Positions 1 to 8,096 of a stretch of 64,000 nucleotides of DNA are shown piece by piece. Under the pieces are notes generated by a model. It made no database searches and was not told the DNA's origin. It worked only from the letters and a program-made list of their open reading frames with translations. This DNA is from Thalassolituus sp. UBA1087. Its GTDB lineage: Bacteria > Pseudomonadota > Gammaproteobacteria > Pseudomonadales > Oceanobacteraceae. The position numbers and the translations under genes were made by a program. The stretch lies in NCBI GenBank assembly GCA_002314145.1, contig DCCG01000042.1, positions 186,001 to 250,000 on the forward strand, in the 5' to 3' direction. How positions within the stretch are numbered: the first letter of the stretch is position 1; each line of letters begins with the position of its first letter.

Positions 1-448
1 ATACATAATCGATGGCAGATTTCTTCTGCTGATAAGCCGGGTGTTCAAATACCGCCGGGAAGGTGGCTAACAATTGATCAATCAGATCACTGATACGGTC
101 ACGGAACTGACCGGCTTCATCCGGAGCCAGTTCAACAGCATTGGGTTCGCGCGGATTGTCAAAGTTATTCACGTAACACCAGATGTTCGGTGTTTCCTGG
201 CGTTTGGCTTCGCTTTTTAAATAATCGCGCACATAGGATGAACGGCCGGTACCGGTATCACCCATGACGAAAATGTTATAACCCGGGCGTTGCATGGCAA
301 CGCCAAACTGAATGGCGTTGACGGCACGATCCTGACCAAGAACGCCGTGAAAGGACTCCAGGTCTGAGGTATCAGAAAAGTTCAGAATGTCGGCGTTGAC
401 GGACTGGGTCAGGGCTGAGGCGGGTACTGCTGTAGAATTTTTAACCAT
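1..448 (-). CDS. Lon-like AAA+ ATPase/protease, N-terminal part (cut by window edge)
   Basis: Translating the minus strand from an ATG at 448 gives an open frame of 149 codons that runs off the left edge. The visible part has a P-loop-like segment GDTGTGRSS (about residues 72-80), in which Arg replaces the usual Walker A Lys. It sits in the context NIFVMGDTGTGRSSYV, typical of the N-terminal AAA domain of Lon-like proteases of the LonB/YcbZ type. The C-terminal protease domain lies outside the window, so whether the Ser-Lys dyad is present cannot be checked. The gene is divergent from ybfE. The family assignment rests on this N-terminal motif and the surrounding sequence only. Confidence 0.75.
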   Translation of the reverse strand, partial: MVKNSTAVPASALTQSVNADILNFSDTSDLESFHGVLGQDRAVNAIQFGVAMQRPGYNIFVMGDTGTGRSSYVRDYLKSEAKRQETPNIWCYVNNFDNPREPNAVELAPDEAGQFRDRISDLIDQLLATFPAVFEHPAYQQKKSAIDYV

Positions 449-590
449 AATGGCGTATCAGTCTGCTTTGTCGCGAAGAATCGTAATTCGTTATCCGCTA
501 ACAGTATGGCGTGAGGCCGGTGAAGGCAAGTCGTTGCAATCCTGGCGTTGCTTGGGATAATTGCGCCGCTAACGGGAATTTGAGGGTTTC

Positions 591-860
591 ATGTCCATTC
601 AGCCAGAAGACAGAACGACAATTGATATGTTTTCCGCGACGAAACGTGGACGACCGCGCAGTAACCCGTATGATCGTAATCAACAACTCAGGATCAATAA
701 GCGTGTGCAGCGCCAGCGGGATAAAGCCAGAGGCCTGGCCCGTCTGGAAGTGAAGCTGGACGCGGGTGTTATTGATCGCATGGATGATGTCTGTGAAGAG
801 CTCGGGCTGACCCGGGCGGAAGTCATGGAACTCGCACTGAAGCAGTGGCTTCACCTGTAG
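591..860 (+). CDS. ybfE: YbfE family (LexA-regulated protein) small ribbon-helix-helix-like protein
   Basis: This 89-residue protein matches the layout I recall for enterobacterial YbfE: DRTT-[IL]-D-[ML]-F near the start, a basic GRPRSNPYDR stretch, QLRINKR-Q-RD, then VKLDAGVIDRMDD and a short helical end. YbfE is known as a LexA-regulated protein of unknown role. The basic N-terminal half and C-terminal helices suggest a DNA-binding protein, which is inference. The ATG at 591 has a GAGGG Shine-Dalgarno at about 582. I looked for a CTGT-N8-ACAG LexA box between 400 and 590 and found none, so SOS control is not supported here. Confidence 0.8.
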   Translation: MSIQPEDRTTIDMFSATKRGRPRSNPYDRNQQLRINKRVQRQRDKARGLARLEVKLDAGVIDRMDDVCEELGLTRAEVMELALKQWLHL

Positions 861-871
861 AATGTGAACCG

Positions 872-900
872 GTCAGGTAAAACCGATAAAAATACCTGAC
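872..900. other. Inverted repeat after ybfE
   Basis: A perfect 8-bp inverted repeat, GTCAGGTA (872-879) and TACCTGAC (893-900), with a 13-nt loop lies 12 nt after the ybfE stop. No clear T-tract follows. It could be a weak terminator for ybfE or an operator for the downstream lipoprotein gene; the sequence does not decide. Confidence 0.4.
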
Positions 901-982
901 TAATTCATTCTGCTGATAGGCACTTCAGTAATGCTCAGATAGACTTCAGCAAGAACCGAAAAAAATTCTACAGGATGTAACC

Positions 983-1582
983 GTGATAAGAATGGATTCT
1001 GCCCGTCAGTGGTGGACTGGTTTTACAGTGTTTGTTGCCTTGCTTTTATTGCCTGGCTGCATGAACACGCAATATACCGCCGCAGAGACTGAGCCCACGC
1101 CAGCTGGTTTTGTTGAGCAGACGAAGCAGGGGCTGATTTTACAGCCAGCCCCTCTGTATGGTTCCCATCAATTATCCATCGGCGCTGTTCAGCCAGCAGG
1201 CAAGTCTCCGTTCCTGTTGTTATGCGACGAAGGCGGCCGGGCTATCGATACGCAAAGGCCTCTGATTCTTTACCTTGATGGTGATTACCGTTCTTTGCCC
1301 TGGTCTGCCGGCGCTGTTAGCGGCATGCCCGGCTGTCAGCCGTTTGAAACTGACATCCGTACGCTGAACACACTGGCGTCGGTTGAGCGGGCCATGTTAC
1401 GGGTTTATTTTACCAATGAAACCGTTGAACACCGTATTTCCGGCACCTCCGCCGATTACTTCTCGCGGCCAAAAATGTTCGGTCCACAGCGCAGTATCGG
1501 GCGCTTTGTGGAGGCCGTGCAGGAAAATTACATGAGCAGCGGCATTGCCAATGGCGGATTGCCCACCGCAAATACTGACTAA
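983..1582 (+). CDS. Hypothetical lipoprotein
   Basis: I do not recognise the family. The 199-residue product has an N-terminal hydrophobic segment (about residues 13-25) ending in a lipobox LLPGC with the lipidated Cys at 26, so it should be an outer- or inner-membrane lipoprotein facing the periplasm. Two Cys (about 81 and 118) remain in the mature part and could form a disulfide. The start shown is GTG at 983 with CAGGAT upstream at 971; an in-frame ATG at 992 would keep the whole signal sequence. It stands alone between ybfE and the 4.5S RNA gene. Confidence 0.7.
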   Translation: MIRMDSARQWWTGFTVFVALLLLPGCMNTQYTAAETEPTPAGFVEQTKQGLILQPAPLYGSHQLSIGAVQPAGKSPFLLLCDEGGRAIDTQRPLILYLDGDYRSLPWSAGAVSGMPGCQPFETDIRTLNTLASVERAMLRVYFTNETVEHRISGTSADYFSRPKMFGPQRSIGRFVEAVQENYMSSGIANGGLPTANTD

Positions 1583-1646
1583 GCGCTTGATATTACGCGG
1601 ACTTTTCGCTAATGTTCCGCCTCCTGACATCGCTCAGGACGTTATG

Positions 1647-1757
<111 letters not shown>

Positions 1758-1833
1758 TCCAAATTGCACTGACTTTCCCTTTCTTAAACGGTATCATGCG
1801 CAACATTGCGTAATATTTGGTGCTGGAAAATCA

Positions 1834-4005
1834 ATGAGTTATCAGGTACTTGCCCGGAAATGGCGACCACGTTTCTTCGATGAAATGGTGGGGCAGGAGC
1901 ACGTGCTCCGGGCGCTGATCAATGCGCTCAACGAGGAGCGTCTGCATCATGCCTATCTGTTTACCGGCACCCGGGGAGTGGGAAAGACCACGATTGCCCG
2001 GATTCTCGCCAAATGTCTTAACTGCGAACAGGGCGTCAGTGCGCGGCCGTGTGGTGAGTGCAGCGCCTGTCGCGAGATTTCAGAAGGTCGCTTTGTAGAC
2101 CTTATTGAAGTGGATGCCGCTTCCCGAACCAAAGTGGAAGATACCCGCGAACTGCTCGACAATGTGCAGTACGCGCCGACCCGCGGACGATTTAAAGTGT
2201 ATCTCATCGATGAGGTGCACATGCTCTCTACGCACAGCTTTAACGCGCTGCTGAAAACACTGGAAGAACCCCCGGATCATGTGAAGTTCCTGCTGGCCAC
2301 CACAGACCCGCAGAAATTACCTGTGACTGTGTTGTCACGCTGCCTGCAGTTCAGCCTTAAAAATATGACGCCGGAGCGTATTGTCGGTTACCTGCAGAAA
2401 GTGCTGGAAGCTGAAAATATTGGCTACGAAGAACCTGCTTTATGGCAGCTGGGCCGTGCTGCCCAGGGCAGTATGCGGGATGCGCTGAGTCTTACAGATC
2501 AGGCCATTGCCTATGGTGAGGGCAACGTGGCCGGCGCTCAGGTTAATGCCATGCTGGGAACCATGGACCGTGGCCGGTTATTCAAATTGGCTGAGGTAAT
2601 GGCAAAGGCCGAACCCGCTCAGGTTATGGCTGAAGTCGCCGCCATGGCAGAACACGGCCCTGACTATGATGAGGTATTACAGGGTTTGCTGGCCATCTGG
2701 CATAAAGCGGCGCTCGCTCAGGTTGTTCCTGATGCCATTGAAAATGCCGAAGGCGACCGGGAAGCGATTCTGCAACTGGGTATGGCAATGCAGCCGGAAG
2801 ATCTGCAGTTGTATTACCAGATAGGCCTCAGTGGCCGTTCCGATCTCGCCCTGGCGCCGGACCCCAGACAGGGGTTTGAGATGATTCTGTTGCGGATGCT
2901 GGCGTTCCGTCCGGCGCCGGATGCTCCGCTCGAGCTTGATCTGGACAGCGCGCTGCAAAAAAAAAAGCGTCTGACTGACACCAATAATGCTTATGAGCCG
3001 GCAGACTATGATGCTGAACCAGCGTCCTTACCTGCGGCGTCCGGGCCGGATGAGGGCAGAGTTCCAGACACTGAGGTAACCCCGCATCCTTCCGTCGATT
3101 CCCCGATTGAGCAACCGTCTGCGGCTGAGCAGGATTCCGCGACCTGCGCTGAATTGGCGGATGCTGATGAAGCCGCTGCTTCAGCCGGTCCGGAAGCAAC
3201 CGACGTTCCGGCCTCAAAGCCGGTTACTGAATCGCTCGTTGATAACGACACAGCAGAGCAAAGTCCGGTCACGCCGGGGTCGTCATCGGAAGAACACGAG
3301 ATAGCGCAGTACGGCAGGGCTGCAGTCCAGGCCCCCGACGTGACAGCAGAGGACGCCGCAGACCCGGTAGCGTCCGCAAGTATCGCTGCCCCGGCACCTG
3401 CCAGGAGCAACGGCATGAACGCCGCGTCCCTGATGGATGCTTCGATGGATGAGCCAGCGATGGAGGCATCGGTCGCAGACATTGCCGCTGATTCTGTGGT
3501 CAATCCGGCCGCTTCAGTCATCTCAGAAACAGTCAGTGCTGCCGATAACAGGCCTGAACAGCCGCAGAATCCCGCAGCCGGCGAAAATGCCGGTGCAGCG
3601 GCCAGCGCTCAGCCTCAGGATCCTCTGCAACCCCATACCTGGTGGCAATGGGTATCCCATCTCAAGCTGGCCGGCCTGACCATGGCCATTGCGCGTAACA
3701 GTGCGCTGGTGCATGTTGAAGGTGATCATTACGAGTTTGATGTTGATCCGGTACAGGGCGCCCTGTTCAATGATGGCCAGGCGCAGAAAATACAGCAGGC
3801 CCTGCGTGAACTCTTCCCGCAGGCGACAGTCAGCATGACATTGCAGCCGCCACGGGGGGAGACTCCGGATCAGCGCCGTCAGCGGCAGCAGGAAGAAGCG
3901 CGCTATGGCGCGAAACAGGCGATTGAAGGTGATCCGCTGGTGCAGCGGGTGCTGAATGAATTCGGAGGCGTGGTGGTCGATGAGACCATTCGCCCGGTAA
4001 GTTAA
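1834..4005 (+). CDS. dnaX: DNA polymerase III subunit tau (and gamma by slippage)
   Basis: This clamp-loader ATPase loads the beta sliding clamp. The 723-residue tau form starts at ATG 1834, where homology begins (MSYQVLARKWRP). Visible are Walker A GTRGVGKT (45-52), a zinc-binding Cys set (61/64, 73, 76, 79), Walker B with LIDEVHML, and the SRC sensor. Domains I-III end near residue 370. A long acidic Ala/Pro/Glu-rich linker (about 385-610) precedes the C-terminal domain that binds polymerase and DnaB. The linker makes it longer than E. coli tau (643). Ten A residues at 2957-2966 form a slippery site that should give a roughly 381-residue gamma form. It is followed 32 nt later by ybaB. Confidence 0.97.
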   Translation: MSYQVLARKWRPRFFDEMVGQEHVLRALINALNEERLHHAYLFTGTRGVGKTTIARILAKCLNCEQGVSARPCGECSACREISEGRFVDLIEVDAASRTKVEDTRELLDNVQYAPTRGRFKVYLIDEVHMLSTHSFNALLKTLEEPPDHVKFLLATTDPQKLPVTVLSRCLQFSLKNMTPERIVGYLQKVLEAENIGYEEPALWQLGRAAQGSMRDALSLTDQAIAYGEGNVAGAQVNAMLGTMDRGRLFKLAEVMAKAEPAQVMAEVAAMAEHGPDYDEVLQGLLAIWHKAALAQVVPDAIENAEGDREAILQLGMAMQPEDLQLYYQIGLSGRSDLALAPDPRQGFEMILLRMLAFRPAPDAPLELDLDSALQKKKRLTDTNNAYEPADYDAEPASLPAASGPDEGRVPDTEVTPHPSVDSPIEQPSAAEQDSATCAELADADEAAASAGPEATDVPASKPVTESLVDNDTAEQSPVTPGSSSEEHEIAQYGRAAVQAPDVTAEDAADPVASASIAAPAPARSNGMNAASLMDASMDEPAMEASVADIAADSVVNPAASVISETVSAADNRPEQPQNPAAGENAGAAASAQPQDPLQPHTWWQWVSHLKLAGLTMAIARNSALVHVEGDHYEFDVDPVQGALFNDGQAQKIQQALRELFPQATVSMTLQPPRGETPDQRRQRQQEEARYGAKQAIEGDPLVQRVLNEFGGVVVDETIRPVS
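2957..2978 (+). promoter_or_regulatory. Slippery A10 run in dnaX with nearby out-of-frame stops
   Basis: Ten consecutive A residues (2957-2966) followed by G encode Lys-Lys-Lys in frame. A shift to -1, or one extra A in the mRNA, continues as Ala-Ser-Asp and stops at TGA 2976-2978. The +1 frame gives Val and stops at TGA 2972-2974. The position, at the end of domain III, is where E. coli makes gamma by ribosomal frameshifting. There is no strong upstream Shine-Dalgarno or stable downstream hairpin, so RNA polymerase slippage, as known for Thermus dnaX, fits at least as well. Confidence 0.8.
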
Positions 4006-4037
4006 ACAGCGTTCATAGATGTGAACAGGAGCAGACA

Positions 4038-4364
4038 ATGATGAAAGGCGGTATGGGTAACCTGATGAAACAGGCGCAGAAGATGCAGGAGCAGCTTCAG
4101 AAAGCGCAGGAGCAACTGGCTGAAGCAGAAGTGACCGGTGAATCCGGGGCCGGGTTAGTAAAAATTACCATGAATGGCCGTCATGACGTGAAGCGCGTTG
4201 ATCTCGACGACTCCATTATGGAAGAAGACAAAGAAATGCTTGAAGATCTGCTTGCTGCGGCAGTCAATGACGCGGTGCGTAAGATTGAAGAGCGCAATAA
4301 AGACGAAATGGGCAAAATGACGTCCGGTATGGGACTGCCGCCGGGCATGAAGCTGCCATTCTGA
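4038..4364 (+). CDS. ybaB: YbaB/EbfC family nucleoid-associated protein
   Basis: A 108-residue protein with the family layout: a Met/Gln-rich helix MKQAQKMQEQLQKAQEQL, then a GAGLVKITMNGRHDVKRV strand region, and a Met-Gly-Pro-rich tail (GMGLPPGMKLPF). Family members are small dimers shaped like tweezers that bind DNA and coat the nucleoid. The conserved dnaX-ybaB-recR order supports the call. It starts at ATG 4038 (a second ATG follows at once) and lies 4 nt before recR, so the genes are surely co-transcribed. Confidence 0.93.
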   Translation: MMKGGMGNLMKQAQKMQEQLQKAQEQLAEAEVTGESGAGLVKITMNGRHDVKRVDLDDSIMEEDKEMLEDLLAAAVNDAVRKIEERNKDEMGKMTSGMGLPPGMKLPF

Positions 4365-4368
4365 TTAC

Positions 4369-4932
4369 ATGGCAGTTCCCGCGCCTTACCAACAATTACT
4401 GCAGGCCTTCGATACGCTGCCCGGAATCGGTCCCCGGGCGGCGGAACGTCTGGTGCAGTTTGTACTGGCGGGGGAAGAGGGCGAACGCCTGGCTCAGGCA
4501 ATCAGCACGGCAAAGCGCGAGCTGACCCTGTGTCAGCACTGTTTCCGCTACGCCTTGACTGACCCCTGTCAGCAGTGTGAAGGCGCACCGCCGGCTGACC
4601 ACTTGCTTGTGGTTGAAGATACCCGCACGCAGCGGCTGGCAGAAGAGCAGGGGCATCAGCAGTTATTTGTGCTGCATGGGCTTCTGTCACCGGTTGCCGG
4701 AATCGGACCAGGGCAGCTGAACCTGCCCCGGTTACGTCAGCGGGTTGTCGCGGAAGGCATACAGCGCCTTTCTCTGGTGCTTCCCCCTGGCGTGGAAGCC
4801 GATGTAACCACGCAGTTTATTCAGGACCTGTTGGCCGATTTACCGGTGCTGGTTGAACGTTCAGAGCTACACACGCAACGACAGCCGGAGCAACAGGCAA
4901 AACAACAGGAGCCTGATCATGGGGCGGCTTAA
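4369..4932 (+). CDS. recR: Recombination mediator RecR with a divergent C-terminus
   Basis: RecR works with RecF/RecO to load RecA at gaps. Visible are the helix-hairpin-helix LPGIGPRAAERL (17-28), a four-Cys zinc finger (55, 58, 67, 70) and the start of the Toprim domain (VVEDTR near 82, then LSPVAGIGP). The usual RecR ending, a LPVGG-[DE]-LEY-[AV]-DE type motif, is absent. After about residue 163 the sequence turns into a Gln-rich tail, and total length is 187 against about 200. I checked the other frames in the last 100 nt and found no trace of the lost motif, so this is not a simple frameshift. The end overlaps rnd by 14 nt. Confidence 0.9.
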   Translation: MAVPAPYQQLLQAFDTLPGIGPRAAERLVQFVLAGEEGERLAQAISTAKRELTLCQHCFRYALTDPCQQCEGAPPADHLLVVEDTRTQRLAEEQGHQQLFVLHGLLSPVAGIGPGQLNLPRLRQRVVAEGIQRLSLVLPPGVEADVTTQFIQDLLADLPVLVERSELHTQRQPEQQAKQQEPDHGAA

Positions 4933-6100
4933 AATACCTGAGCCACAATGGGTGCGTGAAAACAGCGAACTGGTTGAGGTGTGCCGGCGCTGGCAGGAAC
5001 AGGCCTATATCGCGGTGGATACTGAATTCGTCAGAACCACCACCTTTTATCCTGAAGCCGGATTGATTCAGGTGGCGGACAGTGAAGGTCCGGTGCTGAT
5101 TGATCCGCTGACGGTTTCCGACTGGACGCCTCTGAAAGAAGTGTTCGAAAACCCACTCGTTGTGAAAGTGTTTCACGCCTGTGCTGAAGATCTGGAAGTC
5201 TGTCGTCAGCTGACCGGGACAGTACCAACACCGGTGGCAGACAGTCAGATCGGCGGAGCGCTGGCCGGGCTGGGCGGTATTATGGGGTTTCAGCGGTTGG
5301 TGAAAGAAATCCTGAATATCAACCTGCCGAAAGAAGAAACCCGCTCCGACTGGCTGAAACGACCACTCAGGGAAGAACAGATTGAATACGCCGTGGCGGA
5401 TGTTCATTACCTTTACCGTCTGTATCCCAGGCTGATGTCGTTATTGAAAAAGCTCAACCGACAGAGTTGGCTGGCGGAAGAATGTGAACGTCTGTTGCGG
5501 CGTTCGGAAAAAAACGATAACGCTGCCAATTACTACCGCAGGGTGAAACTGGCCTGGAAACTGCGCCCGCAGGAACTCCTGATACTGCAGCAGCTGGTGC
5601 TGTGGCGGGAGCAGGAAGCACGCAGCCGCAATGTGCCACGCAATAAAGTCATTGATGATAATACCCTGTGGAATATTGCCCGCTTCAAGGCGCGTAACCG
5701 CGATCAGCTGATTAAAGCCGGAATGAAGCCACCGGCCGTACGGGAAGATGGCAAAACCCTGCTGAAAATTGTTGCTGAAGGTTTGGCGATTGATAAAGAC
5801 AAGCTGCCACGGCAGCTGGACCGGCCGTTGTCTCCCCAGGCCGGGCAGTGGCTTAAGCTGATGAAAGAAGCGGTTAATTCAAAAGCAGAAATGCTGGAAA
5901 TACCACCGGAAATACTGGCGCGTAAAAAAGCCCTGGAAGCCTTGCTTCGTTCCGGATATCCCAACGGACCTTTCAGGTTGCCGGAAAGCCTGCGCGGATG
6001 GCGTAAGGCCGAAATAGGTGACTACCTGGTTCAACTGTTACAGGATCAGACGAGAGTAATCTCGCTGCGAAAAACGACCCATGACGAAACTCCTCTGTGA
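4919..6100 (+). CDS. rnd: Ribonuclease D
   Basis: A 3'-5' exoribonuclease that trims tRNA precursors. The 393-residue protein shows the DEDDy exonuclease core: DTEFVRT (Asp34, Glu36), HACAEDLE, and YAVADVHYLY near residue 160. An HRDC domain follows (RPQELLILQQLVLWREQEA... NVPRNKVIDDN). The start is ATG 4919 with an AACAGGAG Shine-Dalgarno at 4904-4911. Longer upstream frame would lie inside recR and lacks homology. It overlaps recR by 14 nt and ycgL by 20 nt, so translation is probably coupled. Confidence 0.95.
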   Translation: MGRLKIPEPQWVRENSELVEVCRRWQEQAYIAVDTEFVRTTTFYPEAGLIQVADSEGPVLIDPLTVSDWTPLKEVFENPLVVKVFHACAEDLEVCRQLTGTVPTPVADSQIGGALAGLGGIMGFQRLVKEILNINLPKEETRSDWLKRPLREEQIEYAVADVHYLYRLYPRLMSLLKKLNRQSWLAEECERLLRRSEKNDNAANYYRRVKLAWKLRPQELLILQQLVLWREQEARSRNVPRNKVIDDNTLWNIARFKARNRDQLIKAGMKPPAVREDGKTLLKIVAEGLAIDKDKLPRQLDRPLSPQAGQWLKLMKEAVNSKAEMLEIPPEILARKKALEALLRSGYPNGPFRLPESLRGWRKAEIGDYLVQLLQDQTRVISLRKTTHDETPL

Positions 6101-6365
6101 TGTTTACAAGAGCCGTAAAAAAGATGAAGCCTACCTTTATGTCAGCCGCAAAGATGGTCTGGATAAAGTACCGGAAGAGTTGTTTGAACTTTTCGGTAAG
6201 CCGGAGCTGGCCATGACGCTGATTCTGACGGCGGATAAAAAGCTTGCCCGGACGGACGGCGAAAAAGTGCTGCAATCGATAGATGAAAACGGCTTTTACC
6301 TGCAAATGCCGCCAGCCAGAGAAACTTACATGCTCGACCTGTTCTGTAAGCTGGATAAAGAATGA
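6081..6365 (+). CDS. ycgL: YcgL domain-containing protein
   Basis: A 94-residue protein that fits the YcgL family: CDVYKSRKKDEAYLYVSRKDGL at the start, then PEELFELFGKPELAMTLIL and the Pro-Pro-Ala region near the end. No biochemical function is established for the family to my knowledge. It starts inside the end of rnd (20-nt overlap) and ends at the ATGA shared with ycgN, so it belongs to the same transcript. The rnd-ycgL-ycgN order is shared with pseudomonads. Confidence 0.9.
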   Translation: MTKLLCDVYKSRKKDEAYLYVSRKDGLDKVPEELFELFGKPELAMTLILTADKKLARTDGEKVLQSIDENGFYLQMPPARETYMLDLFCKLDKE

Positions 6366-6802
6366 GTGCTGCACCTTTCTGGCAGGTAAAAACGCTGCAG
6401 CAGATGACGGCCGCTGAGTGGGAATCCTTATGCGATGGCTGCGCCAAATGTTGCCTGCATAAACTGCAGGACGAAGACACCGACGAAGTGTTCTACACCG
6501 CGGTGCACTGTCGCTATATGGAGCGCAGTACCTGTCGCTGTACTGTGTATGAAGAACGCAACAGCAAAGTACCCGAATGTGTCTGGCTGACGCCCGATCA
6601 GGCCAGTGAGTTTTTCTGGCTGCCGCCAACCTGCAGCTACCGTCTGCTGGCAGAAGGCAAAGATCTGCCACAATGGCATCCGCTGATCACCGGCGATCCG
6701 GATTCAGTGCATAAGGCCGGCATGTCCATCAGGAATACCGGCATTCCCGACAATCAGATAAACGAAGACGACTGGCAGGATTACATTATATGGAAAGCCT
6801 GA
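6362..6802 (+). CDS. ycgN: YcgN family cysteine-cluster protein (UPF0260)
   Basis: A 146-residue protein with the family's Cys pattern: CDGCAKCC (residues 22-29), then C at about 44, CRC near 53-55, C near 69, and a C in LPPTCSY near 85. The CxxCxxCC set resembles the zinc/iron-sulfur chelating cluster family (YkgJ-like), so metal or cluster binding is likely. The true role is unknown. It shares ATGA with ycgL upstream and overlaps the next gene by 13 nt. Confidence 0.9.
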   Translation: MSAAPFWQVKTLQQMTAAEWESLCDGCAKCCLHKLQDEDTDEVFYTAVHCRYMERSTCRCTVYEERNSKVPECVWLTPDQASEFFWLPPTCSYRLLAEGKDLPQWHPLITGDPDSVHKAGMSIRNTGIPDNQINEDDWQDYIIWKA

Positions 6803-7149
6803 TTGCTTTTTCTCCTTTCTGGCTGGCTTACGCCGTATTTGCAGCGGCCGGATACTGGTGCTGGGAACGGCTGTTTTTCTGGCTCGACCGCAATAACGAC
6901 GTACGCCGCTTTCTGCATATGCTGGGTGCCGTTATTCTCTTTACTCCGGCCCCCATCAGTGAAGGTTCATCCTTTTTCGCGCCGGCATTCCTGGTGTTGC
7001 CATTTACTGCGCTGGCCTCCGGAATGGACGAGGCAATGTACGCCGTGAGCTGGTTTCTGGGGGGGCTTTGTGTCGGCCTGTTTATCCTTGCAGTGCGGCA
7101 GTTCTTCCGCTGGATGAAAAACCGTTCAGGCGCTGCTTCAGACAGCTGA
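6790..7149 (+). CDS. Small hydrophobic membrane protein
   Basis: I do not recognise a named family. The 119-residue protein has about four hydrophobic stretches (roughly 7-25, 40-56, 62-78 and 84-106) with a basic end, so it should be an inner-membrane protein. It overlaps ycgN by 13 nt and is followed by a strong terminator, which makes it the last gene of the dnaX/rnd run. Confidence 0.75.
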   Translation: MESLIAFSPFWLAYAVFAAAGYWCWERLFFWLDRNNDVRRFLHMLGAVILFTPAPISEGSSFFAPAFLVLPFTALASGMDEAMYAVSWFLGGLCVGLFILAVRQFFRWMKNRSGAASDS

Positions 7150-7180
7150 AACGGTTTAAAAAACATTCGTTAAATATAAG

Positions 7181-7204
7181 AAAGGGCCACGCGGCCCTTT
7201 TTTA
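7181..7204 (+). terminator. Rho-independent terminator after the rnd-ycgL-ycgN run
   Basis: Stem AAAGGGCC / GGCCCTTT with a short ACGC loop is followed at once by a run of T residues to 7204. It lies 31 nt after the stop of the small membrane protein. Confidence 0.9.
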
Positions 7205-7404
7205 TTTGCCACAGCCGGCAACTTTTTTTATTCCATTTCTGGCTAACCGAAAAAACTTTGCTAGTTTTAATGCAGGAGTGTTCAGTATTTCGTCTTTGCT
7301 GACCGGAATTGCAGAGCACAAAACTGAACTTTGGGGGTTATCCGTCGCTGGAGTAATCGGATTAGAGGCAGAATTCTGTACTCTGATGGATGAGAGGTTG
7401 GAAC

Positions 7405-8073
7405 ATGGCTAATCATATTTTCATTCTGGCAACTGTAATGCTGCTCGCCGGCATTTTTGGGGGGCTGGTTAATTACTATCTTTACGGTGATAAGGATCCG
7501 GATGCAGCAAGTCTGCCGCGGTTTCTTGTCGTGGGTGTCGGTGCATCCTTTCTGGTACCTGTGGTGCTGGATATGGTTAACAGCGAACTGGTGCTGGAAA
7601 GCCAGGGGGACCCGAGCCGACTGTTGATTTTCACTGGTTTCTGTCTGATTTCTGCGCTGCTCAGCCGCTTCTTTATTGATAATCTGTCTGACCGGATTCT
7701 CAGTGAAGCAAAAACAGCCAAGCAACGCTCAGAAGAGACTCAGCAGAATCTGCGCATTATTCAGAGCGAACTGCTGCCGCTGATTGACACTGAAACTGAA
7801 CAGGACCTCTCGGGTGAGAATCCTGAAACTCAGGAAGCCAGTGACGATCTGGATGTTACCTCGACGCAGGTATTGAAAATCCTGTCCGGTGGCCGCTTTA
7901 TTTTCCGCTCACTTGCAGGCGTGTGCCGCGAAGCGAATCAGGAAGAAAGCACCGTACTGAAAACATTGCACGTTTTGGTAAACCGCAGTCTGGCTGGTAA
8001 GGTCAGCGGCAAAAATGGTGTACGTTGGCACATTACTGAGAAAGGTCGTCGCGTACTCGAAACCAACCTTTAA
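7405..8073 (+). CDS. YLATT-like three-helix membrane protein with C-terminal winged helix
   Basis: The 222-residue protein starts at ATG 7405, with AGAGG at 7393-7397. It has three hydrophobic segments (about 3-24, 36-56 and 72-88), then a coiled, Gln/Glu-rich linker. The C-terminal region (about 150-222) reads like a winged-helix fold: VLKILSGGRFIFRSLAGVCREANQEESTV... ending WHITEKGRRVL. The N-terminal part matches my recollection of the 'YEATS-like-associating three TM' (YLATT) family, proposed from comparative genomics. A cytoplasmic winged helix tethered to a membrane could be a sensor. The large VWA gene follows after 23 nt. Confidence 0.6.
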   Translation: MANHIFILATVMLLAGIFGGLVNYYLYGDKDPDAASLPRFLVVGVGASFLVPVVLDMVNSELVLESQGDPSRLLIFTGFCLISALLSRFFIDNLSDRILSEAKTAKQRSEETQQNLRIIQSELLPLIDTETEQDLSGENPETQEASDDLDVTSTQVLKILSGGRFIFRSLAGVCREANQEESTVLKTLHVLVNRSLAGKVSGKNGVRWHITEKGRRVLETNL

Positions 8074-8096
8074 ATAACAGACCCCCGGGAGCATCT

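Noticed and set aside
400..590. LexA box before ybfE
   Set aside because: No CTGT-N8-ACAG match was found despite the family's LexA-regulated name.
2957..2966. A10 run in dnaX as a sequencing error that breaks the gene
   Set aside because: The frame is intact across it, downstream tau sequence is normal, and the position matches known dnaX slippage sites.
3006..3521. Long Ser/Ala-rich open frame on the minus strand of dnaX
   Set aside because: It mirrors the Ala/Glu/Pro-rich linker of dnaX; composition explains it, and there is no ribosome site or motif.
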